A DNA stretch of 64,000 nt, from contig JAESUZ010001522.1 of the NCBI GenBank assembly GCA_017311185.1, positions 310,001 to 374,000 of the forward strand. The letters run 5' to 3'. This document shows, piece by piece, positions 48,186 through 60,318 of this stretch. Every line of letters starts with the position of its first letter. Position 1 is the first letter of the stretch. Below the pieces are notes generated by a model. The model made no database searches. It had not been told where the DNA came from and worked only from the letters and a program-made list of their open reading frames with translations. Origin of the DNA: Proteles cristata cristata (lineage: Eukaryota; Chordata; Mammalia; Carnivora; Hyaenidae). A program made the position numbers and the translations under genes.

Positions 48186-49093
48186 AAAAATGTTTTTTAA
48201 CACCAAAAGCACAAGCAGCAAGTGAAACTACATGAAACTGAGAAGCTTCTGTACAGAAAAAAATCAGACTGTAAAGGTAACCTATAGAATGGCAGAAAGT
48301 ATTTTTAAGTCATATGTCTGATAAGGGGTTAATATCTAAAATATATAAGAAACTCACACAGCTCAATAGTAGGGGAAAAAACAAATAATCTGATTTTTCA
48401 AAATTGGGCCGAGGACCCGAACAGACGTTTTTCCAAAGAAGATAGATAAATGGCCAAGTACATGAAAAGATGCTCAACATCACTAATCATCAGGGAAATG
48501 CAAGTCAAAACCATAATGAAAGATCATCTTACACCTGATAGAATGTCTCACATCAAAAGACAGGAGATAACAGGTGTTGGCAGGAGTTTGGAGAAAAGGG
48601 AACCCTTGTGCACTATTAGTGGGAATGTAAATTCATATGGGTACTATAACAATCAGCATGGGCTGTCTCAAAAAATTTAACATGAAGCTTATTAAGCAAT
48701 CCCACTTCTGAGTATATATCTGAAGGAAATGAAATCACTATGTCTAAGGGATATCTGAACTTCCATGTTCACTGCGGTATTATTTACAATAGCCAAAACA
48801 TTAAAACAATCTAGTGCCTATTAATAGTTGAATACAGAAAAAGTGATTTTATATTTAGTGAAATAATTTTCACCATTAAAAGGAAGGAAATCTAACCTAT
48901 AGAAAGAGAGAATAGAGAGGGGGTTGCCAGAGGTGAGGGGGTGAGGGAAATGGGTGCAAGTGATCGGAGGTTACAGACTTCCAGTTATAAGATGAGCAAG
49001 ATCTGAGGATCTAACGCACAATATGGTGACTAAGGTTTACAATGCTATATTGTATACTTGGAAGTTGCTAAGCAAGTGGATCTTAAGAGTTCT

Positions 49094-49130
<37 letters not shown>

Positions 49131-49280
49131 CACAATGTTAATTATGTGAAATGATGAGTCTGTTAACCTTATTATGGCAATCATTTTGCATTATATATTT
49201 TTGCCAAATCTTGAGATTATACAGTGTAAAGCTACATAGAATATATCAATTATATCCCAAAGCTGGAAAAAAATAAAAGA
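48186..49280 (+). mobile_element. Old L1, sense, part 3 (3' end)
   Basis: Old ORF2 C-terminus and 3' UTR: 'gtctgataaggggttaatatc', 'aaagatgctcaacatcactaatcatcagggaaatgcaagtc', 'tttacaatagccaaaac', then 3' UTR text 'gttgccagaggtgaggg'. It ends near 'tatatcccaaagctggaaaaaaataaaa'. Confidence 0.87.
49096..49126. repeat. (CA)n microsatellite
   Basis: About 31 nt of CA dinucleotides within the old L1 3' UTR. Confidence 0.95.
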
Positions 49281-50926
49281 AGGGACAGTAGGAAAAAAAC
49301 CATTAAGTATCTGCTTACATTACTTCCTTTAAACTCTAATTCAGGTTCAATGTGTGGATTAGTTTAACAATGATTATTAAGTTAAACACTGAATGTAGTT
49401 TGTGTTAAACATTTAATGTGTAATTATGTGTTTCATAATTTTCCTTTTGTGAACTGGTTGGATTAAAATAACGTACTCAAAAGCTTAAGAATTTGTACAA
49501 AATATTTAATTATTTTAAATCAGTCACATCTTGTAGACTTTATGCTGGTATGGCTTAAAAATATATTAATCAGTGTTGTCCATGAATCATTTATATGACT
49601 TTTAGTTAGACATAAAGATACTTTGTAATTCACCACATTTGCATTGGTTTTCCTTCTATGAATTTTTAAAATTCATTTATCACAAATTTTATACTTATTT
49701 TATGAAATAATTATGCTAGTTATTCTGGAGAAAACAAAGGAATTGGGATGTGATCCCAGCCTTCATGAGCATCTTGATTTATTAAGAAGAAAAAACAGAC
49801 TTCTGGGGAAGATGGCAGAGTAGGAGGAGCCTAGGCTCACCTCATCCCACAGATACATCTAGCTAACACCCACATCACTGTAAGTAACCTAGAAAACAGC
49901 TTGAGAACTAGAAGAGTAGACTCTTCACGATGGGACTTAGAGAAGAGGCCACATCAAAAGTGGTAGGAAGGGTAGAGACTTGGTCGGGAACCAAGCCAAG
50001 CCCTAGGATTGTCCATGGCAAGGAGAGACACCTTAGACATGAGAGGGGAAAGGAGCAGATCCCATACCTGGTGCCCCAGAAATGGGCGACCCACACTGGG
50101 AAGATGAATAGCCATAACATTTGGCTTTGGTAACTAGAGGGGCTTAACTTTGAGAGTTCTTACAATCAGTGGAACTAAACACCTGGAACTTAAAAAAAAT
50201 CACTGGGCTGTGCTCTGGGAGAAACAAAGGGTGATAGGAAACTGAGTCCCACCCCAAAAGAGACAGAATAACAAATAGCCCTATTTAGATACAGCATATA
50301 AGCAGCAGTTTGGAAAATGTCTGAGATTTATTTGCTGTCTCAGAACATGTGCTGGAGGGGCAGGGATCTTTAGAAGACTTCTCTAGGAAGAAAGTTACTG
50401 GTAGGAGCCATTCCCTCTTCTTCTGTCCCCTCTCTGGCCTAGATACATGGACATCTGGGGGAGCCAGCAAGAACACTCTCTACCTAGCTTGCTAATAGCA
50501 CTGTACCCTGCCCTCACATTCTCCTGTAGACACATTTCTTCAGTTCACCCTCGGCAGGAGTCCATGCAAAGTAGTGCTGCAAGCCTGTTAGTGTGCAAAT
50601 AACCCTGACAGGAACCATCACCACTCCAAAGTGACTCCAGCCCCAGGGAGAGGGGAAGATAACCGCAAATACTAGTTTGACTGCAGCCACAGCAGTGGGC
50701 TGGGGGTAGACCTCTGATCTCACTACAATCCCCACCCACCAACAAAAGTTTCTCGGGACATAACACAGGGAGAGCACTCTGCAGTTCTGTGTGACCACAG
50801 CTCTGGCAAACACAAGCCAAAGGTGGCCCCACACTGCCCATTAACAACATAGGGACCAAACCCTACCCACAAAGAAGCATTGCAGATGACCTGACTGAAG
50901 GCAAAAGTGGCTCAGCCACAATAGTA

Positions 50927-51141
50927 TTATTTTTTAAAATTTTAAAAATCATTTATTTTTAGAGAGAGAGACAGTATGCGTGTGCACAAGTGGGTGAGCA
51001 GCATGAGGGGGGAGGGGACAGAGGATCTAAAACAGGTTCTGTGCTGACAGCAGACAACTTGATGTGGGGTCAAACTCACAAACTGCAAGATCATGACCTG
51101 AGCTGAAGTTGGATGCTTAACTGAGCTACCCAGGCTCCCTG
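50927..51141 (-). mobile_element. tRNA-derived SINE, antisense, in L1 5' UTR
   Basis: T-rich tail, (GA)n, GCAAGATCATGACCTGAGC and a head end with a small deletion. Target-site duplications TCAGCCACAATAGTA lie at 50912-50926 and 51142-51156. Confidence 0.95.
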
Positions 51142-51420
51142 TCAGCCACAATAGTAAGGCACATGCAGCACACATGGGAGACATCCCTGAAGCACCAGGG
51201 TCTGGTAAAAAGGGGACATTTAACTACAGGGCACCGCAGGACTTCTTCATAAAGCCACTATTTTGAAAAGTAGAAGAGGTAGCTGACTTTCAGACACATG
51301 AAAACAGACACAGAGAGATAGACAAAATGAGGAAACAGGACTATGTCTCAGATCAGGACAAATATAAACAAAACAGAGATAAGTAGCATGCCTAAGAGAG
51401 AATTTAAAGTAATCGTCATT

Positions 51421-51638
51421 GGGGTGCCTGGGTGACCCAGTCAGTTAAGTGCCAACTTTGAATCAGGTCATTGTCTCGTGGTTTGTGAGTTCAAGCCCCA
51501 CATCAGGCTCTGTGCTGACAGGATGGAGCCTGGAGCCTGCTTCAGATTCTGTGTCTCCCTCTCTCTCCTTGCCCCTCTCTCCAGTCACACTCTGTGTGTA
51601 TGTCTCTCTCTCTCTAAAGCAAATAAATAATAAAAAAA
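51421..51638 (+). mobile_element. tRNA-derived SINE, sense (first of two at one target site)
   Basis: Head GGGGTGCCTGGGTGACCCAG, 'gtgagttcaagcccc', 'gatggagcctggagcctgc', CT tract and a tail ending AAATAAATAATAAAAAAA. Flanked by TTAAAGTAAT-type sites at 51404 and 51639. Confidence 0.94.
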
Positions 51639-51655
51639 TTAAAGTAATGGTCTTA

Positions 51656-51860
51656 GGGGCACATGGGTGGCTCAGTCATTTAAGCATCCAACTTTAGCTC
51701 AGGTCATGATCTCACAGCTCATGACTTTGAGCCCCATGTTGGGCTCTATGCTGACCGCTTAGAGCCTGTAGCCTGCTTCAGATTCTGTGTCTCCCTCCCT
51801 CTCTGCCCCTGCCCCACTTGCATTCTCTCTCTCTCTTTCAAAATATTAATTTTTTTAAAG
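51656..51860 (+). mobile_element. tRNA-derived SINE, sense (second at the same target site)
   Basis: Head GGGGCACATGGGTGGCTCAG, GGTCATGATCTCACAGCTC, CT tract and a short tail. Flanked by TTAAAGTAAT at 51639 and again at 51861, so the same short site occurs three times around the two SINEs. Confidence 0.94.
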
Positions 51861-52843
51861 TTAAAGTAATGTCCATAAAGATACTCACTGGACTTGAGCA
51901 AAGAGTGGAAAATCTCTGTAAGATCCTCAACAAAAAGATAGAAAATATGAAAAAGAACAAGTCATAGATGAAGAACTCAGTAATTGATATTAAAAATACA
52001 TTAGAGGGAAAAATAAGTAGACTAGTATAAGCAGAAGAATGGATCGATGACATGGAGGAGAGAGTAATGGAAACAATCAAGCTGAACAGAAGAAAGAACA
52101 AAAAGTAATACAAGATAAGAATAAATTAAGGGAAGTAAGTAACACCATCAGGGATGATAACATTTGGATTATTGGCATCCCAGAAGATGGAGAGAAAGAA
52201 AAGAGGGCAGAAAATTTATTTGACAAAACAATAGCTGAAAATTTCCTGAATTTGGAGAAGGAAACAGAAATCTGGATTGGAAAGCACATAGACCACCCAA
52301 CAAAATCAACCCAAGGAGATCCACACCAAGACACACGGTAATTAAATGGCAAAAAGTAGTGATAAAGAGAAATTTTAAAAGCAACAAGAGAAAAGCAAAC
52401 AGTCCCATACAAGGGAAATCCTGTAGGGCTACCAAGTGACTTTTCAGCAGAAATTTTGCAAGTCAGAAAGGAGTGGCATGGTATATTCAAAGAGCAGAAA
52501 GAGAAAAACCTGCAGCCAAGAATACTCTATCCAGCAAGGGTTTTATTCAGATTAGAAGAAATAAAGACTTTGTTTCTCAAACAAACAAAAATCAAAGGAA
52601 TTAGTCATCACTACACCAGCCTTACAAGAAATGTTAAAGGAGATGTTTTTTTTAGTGCAAAGGGAAAACCATAAACAGGAGTAAGAAAAGAAGTACAAAA
52701 GTATTAAAATTAAGTATATCTATAAAAACCAATCAAGGGATTCACAAAATAAAAGAATATAAAGTATGAAAATATGACATTCTACACTTAAATGTGGGTG
52801 GAGAGGAATAAAAATTTAGTGTTTTTAGAATGAGTTCAAATGA

Positions 52844-53065
52844 GGGGTCCCTAGGTGGCTCAGTCAGTTAAGCATCCGACTTTGGCTCAGGTCATGATCT
52901 CATGGTTTGTGGGTTCAAGTGCCACTTCGGGCTCTGTACTGACAGCTAGCTCAGAGCCTGGAGCCTGTTTCATATTCTGTGTCTCCCTCTCTCTCTCTGA
53001 CCCTCTCCTGCTCATACTGTCTCTCTTTCAGAAATAAATAAAAACATTTAAATTTTTTTAAAAAA
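52844..53065 (+). mobile_element. tRNA-derived SINE, sense, 17-bp target-site duplication
   Basis: Head GGGGTCCCTAGGTGGCTCAG, 'tcaggtcatgatctcatggtttgtgggttcaag', CT tract and an AAATAAATAAAAACATT tail. Duplications AGAATGAGTT(C/G)AAATGA lie at 52827-52843 and 53066-53082. Confidence 0.95.
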
Positions 53066-53299
53066 AGAATGAGTTGAAATGAAAATAACCATCAACTTAA
53101 TAATAAACTGCTATATGCAGATGTTATGTATAAACCTAATGGTAACCAAAAATTAAAAAAATAAATAAAGATAAAAATAATAGATATGCAAAAACTAAGG
53201 AAAAAGGAATCCAGGTATATCACTAAATAAAGCCAAACTGTGAGAGAAGACAGCTAGGGAAGAAAGGAAGAGAACTACAAAAACAGCCATAAAACAACA

Positions 53300-53699
53300 A
53301 TATGGCAATAAATGCATACCTATCAATAATTGCTTTTAATGTAAATGAACTAAACACTCCAGTCAAAGTTACAGGATGGCGGAATGGCTAAAAAAGCAAG
53401 ACCAATCTATATGCTGCCTACAAGAGACTCACTTCAGAGGTAAAGATATATGCAGATTGAAAGTAAAGGAATGGGGAAGCGTTCGTCATGGAAATGGAAG
53501 TGACCAGAAAGCCTGGGTCTGATAGTTATATCAGACAAAATAGACTTAAAAACAAAGACTGTAACAAGGGACAAGGAAACTATATAATCATAAAGGGAAC
53601 AATCCAACTAGAAGATATAATAATTGTAAATATTTATGACCCAATATAGAAGGACCCAAATATTTAAAGCAGTTAATAACAAACATAAAGGAAGTAATC

Positions 53700-53730
<31 letters not shown>

Positions 53731-53874
53731 GTTGGGGACTTTAACATCTTGCTTATATCAGTAGATAGATCATCCAAACAGAAAATTAGCAAGGAAATGG
53801 TGGTTTTGAATGACACATTGGACAAGATGTGTCTATCAGGTATATTCAGTACATTACATCCTAAAACAGAAGCA
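53300..53874 (+). mobile_element. Dead L1, sense: ORF2 endonuclease part before the SINE
   Basis: ORF2 begins around 53300 ('atggcaataaatgcatacctatc'), with 'tgctgcctacaagagactcact' encoding the CLQETH-type catalytic segment. The frame is broken repeatedly. An (AAT)n run at 53699-53730 has expanded within it. Confidence 0.85.
53699..53730. repeat. (AAT)n microsatellite
   Basis: About ten AAT trinucleotides, expanded inside the dead L1 ORF2. Confidence 0.95.
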
Positions 53875-53887
53875 TACACATTCTTTT

Positions 53888-54109
53888 TTTTTTTTTTTAA
53901 ATATTTTTATTTATTTCTAGGAGAGAGAGAGACAGCGTGAGCAGAGGAGGGTCAGAGAGAGAGGGAGACACAGAATCTGAAACAGGCTCCAGGCTCTGAG
54001 CTGGCAGTCAGCACAGAGCCCGACGCGGGGCTCGAACCCACAACCACAAGATCATGACCTAAGCGAAAGTCGGACGGTTAACCGACTAAGCCACCCAGGC
54101 GCCCCAGAG
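53888..54109 (-). mobile_element. Young felid SINE, antisense, in L1 ORF2
   Basis: T16 tail, 'tttatttctaggagag' (the CTAG side of the tail in antisense), purine tract, and a near-consensus body and head ending GCCACCCAGGCGCCCC. Target-site duplications TACACATTCTTTT lie at 53875-53887 and 54110-54122. One of the youngest SINEs here. Confidence 0.95.
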
Positions 54110-56670
54110 TACACATTCTTTTAAAGTGCACATGGAACATTCTCCAGAATAGATTACATGTTAGGTCACAAAAGAAGTCTCAACAAATTAAAAAAGATTG
54201 AAATCACATTATGCTTCACATCTGACCACAATGCTATGAAACTAGAAATCAACCACAAAAAATATGGAAAGACCACAAATATGTAGAAGTTAAATAACAT
54301 GCTACTAAACAATGAATGCATCAACCAAGAAGTAAAGAATGCATGGAGACAAATGAAAATGAAAACACAGTGATCCAAAATCTTTGGGTTGCAGCAGGAG
54401 CTGTTCTAAGAAGGAAGTTTAAGAAGCAAGAAAAATTTCAACATTACTTTACAGCTAAAAGAGCTGGAAAAAGAAGTACAAACAAAACCCTAAACCAGTA
54501 GAAGTAAGGAAATAATAAAGAGTAGAGCAGACATAAAAGCAAGAAACTAAAAAAAAAAAAAAAAAGATCAATGAAAACAGGAACTGGTTTTGTGAAAAGA
54601 TCAATAAAATTGATAAACGCTTGGCTAGAGTCATAAAAAATAAGACAACTAAATAAAATCATTACATGCAAGACAAGCAATAACTGACAGCATAGATTAT
54701 AAATGAAAGTTATGAAAAATTATATGCTAACAAATTGGATAACCAAAAAGAAATGGATAAATTCCTAGAAACATATAACCTCCCAAACTGCATCTGGAAG
54801 AGAAAGAAAATTTGAACAAACTGGTTACCAGCAATGAAATTGTATCAGTTAATCAAAAAGCTCCCAACAGACAAAAGTCTAGGTCCAAATGACTTCACAG
54901 ATGAATTCTACCAAGCATTTAAAGAGTTAATATCTGTTAAACTACTCTAAAACAGAAGAGAGAGGAAAGCTTCCTAATTCATTCTATGAGGCTAGTTTTA
55001 TCCTGATACCAAAACCACATAAAGAGACTACAAAGAAGAGAACTAAAGGCCGGTAACAATTGTACCAAAATAACAAAAGACCTAGGAAAAACTTAACCAA
55101 GGAGGTGAGGAGACCTATACTCTATAAACTATAAAACACTGATGAAAGTAACTGAACACAAATAATTGGAAAGATATTTCATGTTCATGGATTAGAAGAA
55201 TAAATATTGTTAAAATGTTCATACTACCCAAAGTTATCTATAGATTTAATGCAATCCCTATTTAAATACAAACAGCATTTTCACATAACTATAACAAATA
55301 ATCCTAAAATTTTCATGGGACCATTAAATAGTTAAAGTGTTCTTGAAAAAGATGAACAAAACTGGAGTTATCACAATTCACAATTTCAAGATATACTACA
55401 ATGCTGTAGTAATCAAATAGTATAATAATGGCACAAAATAGGCCCATAGATCAATAGAACAGCATCGAGAACCCAGAAGTGAACCTGTGATTATATGGTC
55501 AATTAATCTTTGGCAAAGGAGGCAAGAATATTAAATGGGAAAAAGTCAAGAAACGATGTTGGGAACACTGGACGGCAACTTGCAAAGGAATGAAACTGGG
55601 CGGGCCACTTTCTTACACCGCACACAGAATAAATTCAAAGTGGATTATAGACCTAAATGCGAGTCTTTAAATCATAAAAATTCTAGGAGATAGTACAGAC
55701 AGTAATGTCTCTGACATCATCTGTGGTAACATTTTTCTACATATGTCTCCTGATAATAAAAGCAAAAATAAACTATTAGGACTGCATGGAAATAAAAAGC
55801 TTATAAACAGCAAAGGAAACAGTCATCAAAACTAGAAGACAAGCTATTGAAGAGAAGATATTTGCAAATTACATATCTGAAAAAGAATTAATATCCAAAA
55901 TATATAAAGATTTATACAGCTCAACTCCAAAAAAGCAATAATCCAATTAAAAATGAGCCAGAGATTGAAGCATGAAAAAATGGTCAACATCATTCATCAT
56001 CAGGGAAATATAAATCAAAATTACAGTGGTACCACATCACACCTGTCGGAATGGCTACAATTAGAAACAAACGTGTTGGTGGGGAGGATGTGGAGAAAAA
56101 GAAACTCTTGTGTGCTGTTGGTGAGAATGCAAACTGGTACAGCCACTATGGAAAATAGCATGGAGGTTTTTCAAAAGATTCAAAATAGAATTACCATATG
56201 ACCCAGTATTTACTGGACATTTACCTTAAGAACATGAAAACATTAATTTGAAAAGATATATGCACCCCTGTGTTTACTGCAGCATTATTTACAATAGCCA
56301 AATATGGAAGCAGTGCAGGTGTCCAAGAGTAAGATGTGGTATAAGTAAATAGATGGGATGGATGGATGGATGGATGGATGGATGGATGGATGGATAGGTA
56401 GGTAGGTAGGTAGATAGGTAGATAGATAGGTAGATAGACAAACAGATTGATAGTGTAATATTAGCCATAAAAATAATGAAATCTTTCCATTTGCAGCGAC
56501 ATGGATGGATCTAGGAGTATAATACTAAGTGAAATAAGTGAATCAGAAACAGACAAATACCATTATGTTTTCACTCTTGTGGAATTTAAGAAACAAACTG
56601 AACAACAACAACAAAAAAGACAAAGAAAAAACCAGGCTCTTTAAACAACAAATTATATAGAGAACAAATT
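54110..56670 (+). mobile_element. Dead L1, sense: rest of ORF2 and 3' part
   Basis: ORF2 resumes after the SINE: 'catctgaccacaatgctatgaaac' still encodes SDHNAMK. It then passes through reverse transcriptase remnants ('agacaaaagtctaggtccaaatgacttc'), the C-terminal region ('aatagccaaatatgg', 'gcgacatggatgga') and a 3' UTR start 'agaacaaatttttgactgg'. There is no long frame; a deletion of reverse transcriptase sequence near 55040-55080 is likely because the FADD region is not found. Confidence 0.87.
56356..56440. repeat. Compound (GGAT)n(GGTA/GATA)n microsatellite
   Basis: About 39 nt of GGAT repeats followed by GGTA and GATA units, expanded inside the L1 3' region between 'taagtaaatagat' and 'gacaaacagattg'. 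Confidence 0.96.
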
Positions 56671-56674
56671 TTTG

Positions 56675-58890
56675 ACTGGAAATGCTTTTCTTATTAAGTT
56701 TAAACATACTTGCTTAAGAATCTCAACCTCTAGAGATTTCTGACCTTAGCGGACGGTGGGAGGGTGGCGGGGGGTGGAGGGGTGTGTGTGCAAAGGAATG
56801 TGTACTTATACATTTTAAAGGAATAAATAGGATTTACATTGATTGGAATTGACATTTTAAATTATTTACCATGTACTTAAAATATTTTCAAGAACTTACT
56901 GCTTGTAATGTGCATTTTAAAATTTCTTTTGCTATGTAATGATGTTTGTGGTATGTTGTATGTAGTTTTAAGAACTGCTTTCTTCACTGAAATTCTTCCA
57001 TAAAAATTTATGCTTATTAATAAGCTTAATCAAATGTAAGTGATATATCCAAGGAAAAAATTCACCATTGTAATCTATTACAAGTAATAGGTTGCATTCA
57101 AGAATTTTTATAATGTGACATTTAAAGAAGGCATAGATATAAAAATGCTTTGATCATTTTAATAAATAAGTAAAAATAAGAAAAGTAGAGTCCCGTTTTT
57201 TTCCACCTGTAAAATGCTAACTTCCTAACTCCTCTGACCTTCTTTGCAGCTCTTTGTATTTCTTTGCTCATCAGCTATTTCCTACTGAATTTCTGCTTTC
57301 AGCTAGTGTTAAAACAATTTGTCCTTTTTTCAGTGCTCTATTCTCCAACAGCAGTGACATCTGTCATTTTATTTAATTTCCCAGTAAGCAACCAGGAAGC
57401 TATTTCTGATTCTCTGCAGCTTGCAACTTTTGATCACACTTAACTCAATTCTATTTCACATTTCTCATTTACAGTGCCTAAACCGACTCCTTTCTCTTGT
57501 ACCCATTCTTCTCTGTCGAGCCTATAAGACAAATCTCCAAGCCCAATTCTGCTTCATTATATAAATGAAATCAATAACACTGAACTAATTATCCAACCTT
57601 TTTAATATTCTATCTATAAAATAAAACTTCATAGGGTGAAAATTTGCCCCATCAATTCTCTGTTCTGTTACTCTGCCCATATTCACAACCAGGAATCTAT
57701 TTCTTCCCCAACTTGCTCATTCTTGCAGTTCTTTTTACCATTTTCCCCCCAGATATATCACAGATGTAGAAGTGGTTTTAACATTGTCCACATCCTTAAA
57801 TAATCATACCTAGCATATGTACAGAATTCTGTGGTTTAACTGTGGTACCCACTAATTCGTTTGATACAGCAGGTTTTGTAATACCCTCTTCACTGTTTTA
57901 CTTGAGGAGAAAGTAAAATTCACAGAATAAATAACATTTCAGACACACAGGCCAAAATTGATTCTGAGGCTCTAAATATGTTTATAATTTATTTTAAATT
58001 CTAAAACAGAACTTTGTCTCAGCTTACTTTTAAAAACAAATTCAGTTTTAAAATTTAACAATATTGCTGTTAATTTTAGTTCTTATGCTTCAGATGGTAT
58101 TAAATTGTTGTACTTGAATGTGCCTTTCTGATAGTTTCAAAACAGTAATTTGAGCACATGATTTCACAGTTGAAAGCCATAATAGTTCTTTAATTTCCTG
58201 ACTATGGGAACATAAATACAGAAGGAATCCCTATTATTTTTTAAATTATACTAAAATTTATCTGATATATTTTTATGTGGGCTAGAGAATCAATAAGATA
58301 TATAACTACTTTCTGTTCCTTGATATCACTTGGATATTCCTGAAATATGTCCTAATCATATTTCACATGTTGCCTTTAGTATTATATTTGTATATTAATA
58401 TTACATTGTATGTATTGTTATACCATATTTTTATTGTATCCTATTTGTGTATTTTGGAGAATTGTAAAGACTCAGAAGACCAGGTCTGAATCTTTAAGAA
58501 ATTATTCAGAACTCTTGTGATACTAAAAACTATAGCAAAACATAATTTAACTCAAGCCTGTTTCTTAGATCAGGATATTTTTAATAATCATTTTTTCTCA
58601 CTATAAGACAAGTTCCTATTAATCATAATATTGCAAAGACATGGAAGCACCAAAAGAAGAAACTAAAACTATTTGTAATTCCTTTTTGGATAAATCCACA
58701 AAATTTTGGTCTTACCATTGTTTTTCCCAACATATCAAGCAGTTTCTGGCACATAGTAGGTCTTAATAAATATAAGAAAATAAATAAATGAGTAGAATTA
58801 GTGTATGAATGATGGTTTATAGTATAAACTCTGACATTGGTTTTGTTTTTTCCTTTTTGGAATGCAAATGCTGTACTTACACTTTGATTG
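56675..58890. other. Intron stretch, no recognised element
   Basis: A/T-rich sequence, with a G-rich patch (GGCGGGGGGTGGAGGGG-type) near 56768-56784. Some CT-rich text at 57240-57740 could be a decayed L2, but I cannot support it. A MIR-like scrap ('ctggcacatagtaggtcttaataaatat') lies near 58746. Confidence 0.45.
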
Positions 58891-58899
58891 TCTAAATGT

Positions 58900-59330
58900 C
58901 CACTTCAAAGATGGCCATCTCCAATAAACACATTGTCAGTCACAGTATACCAGATAAAGAGCCAGGCCTCCTCCCCTGACTGAAGCTCTTTGGTATTAGA
59001 AATCTTGGTTGATTTCAAGTACTGACCATTTGGGCCTCTTGTCCTTTCTCTCCTTGTGCTTTAAATTCCCATTCTTCTCTTCTAAATACACCAGTAAAGA
59101 ATGAGCCCACAAAACCCTAGGCTTCCACCCTCAACCCCAGTGAAAACGGAACCCCAGCATTCTGCTTGCTAACTGTCTCTCTCTTGTCTACCTGTGACCT
59201 CACTGTGTAGCCCTAGGTGTGCTGTGTAATTTGCAGCTCTTATAAACAAGAAACTTTCAATTTTCTAAGCTTACTGATGGTTATTGCTGAAGAGCATCTT
59301 GCAATCATAATAAGAACCATAACATTGGTT
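58900..59330 (+). repeat. Possible solo-LTR-like segment
   Basis: Composition changes to moderately GC-rich text with CCTCCCCTGACTGAAGC, 'ctgtgacctcactgtgtagccc', 'gtgctgtgtaatttgcag' and a TATAAA-like 'cttataaacaagaaac'. The shape recalls a solo LTR, but I find no certain TG..CA ends or target duplication. Offered as a guess. Confidence 0.25.
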
Positions 59331-59491
59331 ATTGATAGGCTGAGATCAGCACAAAACATTGTTATACACCCATAAGAATTTTTAAAACAAAACTAAGATC
59401 TGGAGTAGGTACTGCTTTTAACTTGCCTTTTTCTCATTTACTGAGATGTCTTTAGCAATTACTGATATCCAGTATTCTAGTTCCTGTCAAA

Positions 59492-59677
59492 GGTTATTTA
59501 TTTATTTTGAGAGAGAGAGAGCATGTGAGTGGCGCAGAGAGGGAGAGAGAAGAATCCCAAGCGGGCTCTGCATTGCCACTGCAGAGCCCAAAGTGGAGCT
59601 CGAACCCATGAACTGCGAGATCATGACCCAAATGGAAGTCAAGTCTGGAATCTTAACTGAGCCACCCAGGCAACCCT
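59492..59677 (-). mobile_element. tRNA-derived SINE, antisense
   Basis: T-rich side 'ttatttatttattttgag', GA tract, 'tgcgagatcatgaccc' and the head end GAGCCACCCAGGCAACCCT. The target sites are only roughly similar (CCTGTCAAAGGTT versus CTTGTAAAGTTT). Confidence 0.9.
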
Positions 59678-60318
59678 CTTGTAAAGTTTATTTTGATAGT
59701 AGTACCTTTCAAAATATTAAATGACTTAAATAGTTAAAGTACCATTTAAAGAGCCACATCATATCCAAGTCTATGAGAAGAAATCACTTTAGCATTTTTT
59801 GAATTAGCATAGCATACCTGTTACTGGTATTGCCCTGCTTCTAACCTCCACTGGATGGCTACAAGTCCAAAATGTTTCACAGCTGGAGACAATCCATCCT
59901 TCCACTGCCATTTGTTGACTCTATTCCCTTGCTTCACCCCAGTTTCCTCCTAAAAAATTATTTACCATTTCCCAGAAACACTAAGCTCTTTCACTATGTG
60001 GGCCTTACCACACACTTTTCTTTCTGACACAAATGCTAACCCCAGCTCCTCCTTCCTGAGAACACACATGCAGCCTTCTGAATCTGAAAGATTTCATTCC
60101 TGGATCCTTTGTCATGATGATCTTCGGGAGTCAGCACAAATTACAGAGAATAAGTCATCAAATAGAAATGGAGGGAACTGAAATTTTATGTCAATTCAGA
60201 AAGAAAAATAACATTTTGATTTATGGAAGCAGTTGAAACTCTAGACAAAATTATTTCCCTTTTGTCTTATTAGTAAGAATAAGTAATCTGAGTCAGTATA
60301 TTCTTTTCTCCTCTTTAG

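Larger units (their letters stand above)
49790..53300 (+). mobile_element. Near-full-length dead L1, sense: 5' UTR and ORF1 region
   Basis: Starts with an L1-type 5' end (CTTCTGGGGAAGATGGCAGAG), followed by about 1.5 kb of 5' UTR and ORF1 sequences to about 52680 ('gaagatggagagaaagaaaagagg', 'agccaagaatactctatccagcaagg', 'ccttacaagaaatgttaaagg'). Four SINEs have inserted. The antisense open stretches here are not genes. The element continues to about 56670. Confidence 0.88.
20173..60318 (+). other. Intron between exons B and C (about 40.1 kb)
   Basis: Begins GTAAGT and ends with a strong pyrimidine tract TTCTTTTCTCCTCTTTAG. It is dominated by L1 and SINE insertions given separately. Stretches where I see no clear element are roughly 20173-20925, 21877-22640, 22938-23450, 23911-24800, 26960-27500, 27761-28290, 32038-32750, 35430-35968, 36178-37180, 49290-49790, 56675-58900 and 59680-60318. 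Confidence 0.75.

Noticed and set aside
50514..50859. Two overlapping antisense open stretches of about 105 codons
   Set aside because: They lie in the GC-richer 5' UTR of a dead L1, which explains the lack of stops.
56356..56440. CRISPR-like array
   Set aside because: Simple tetranucleotide repeats without unique spacers, in a mammalian genome.
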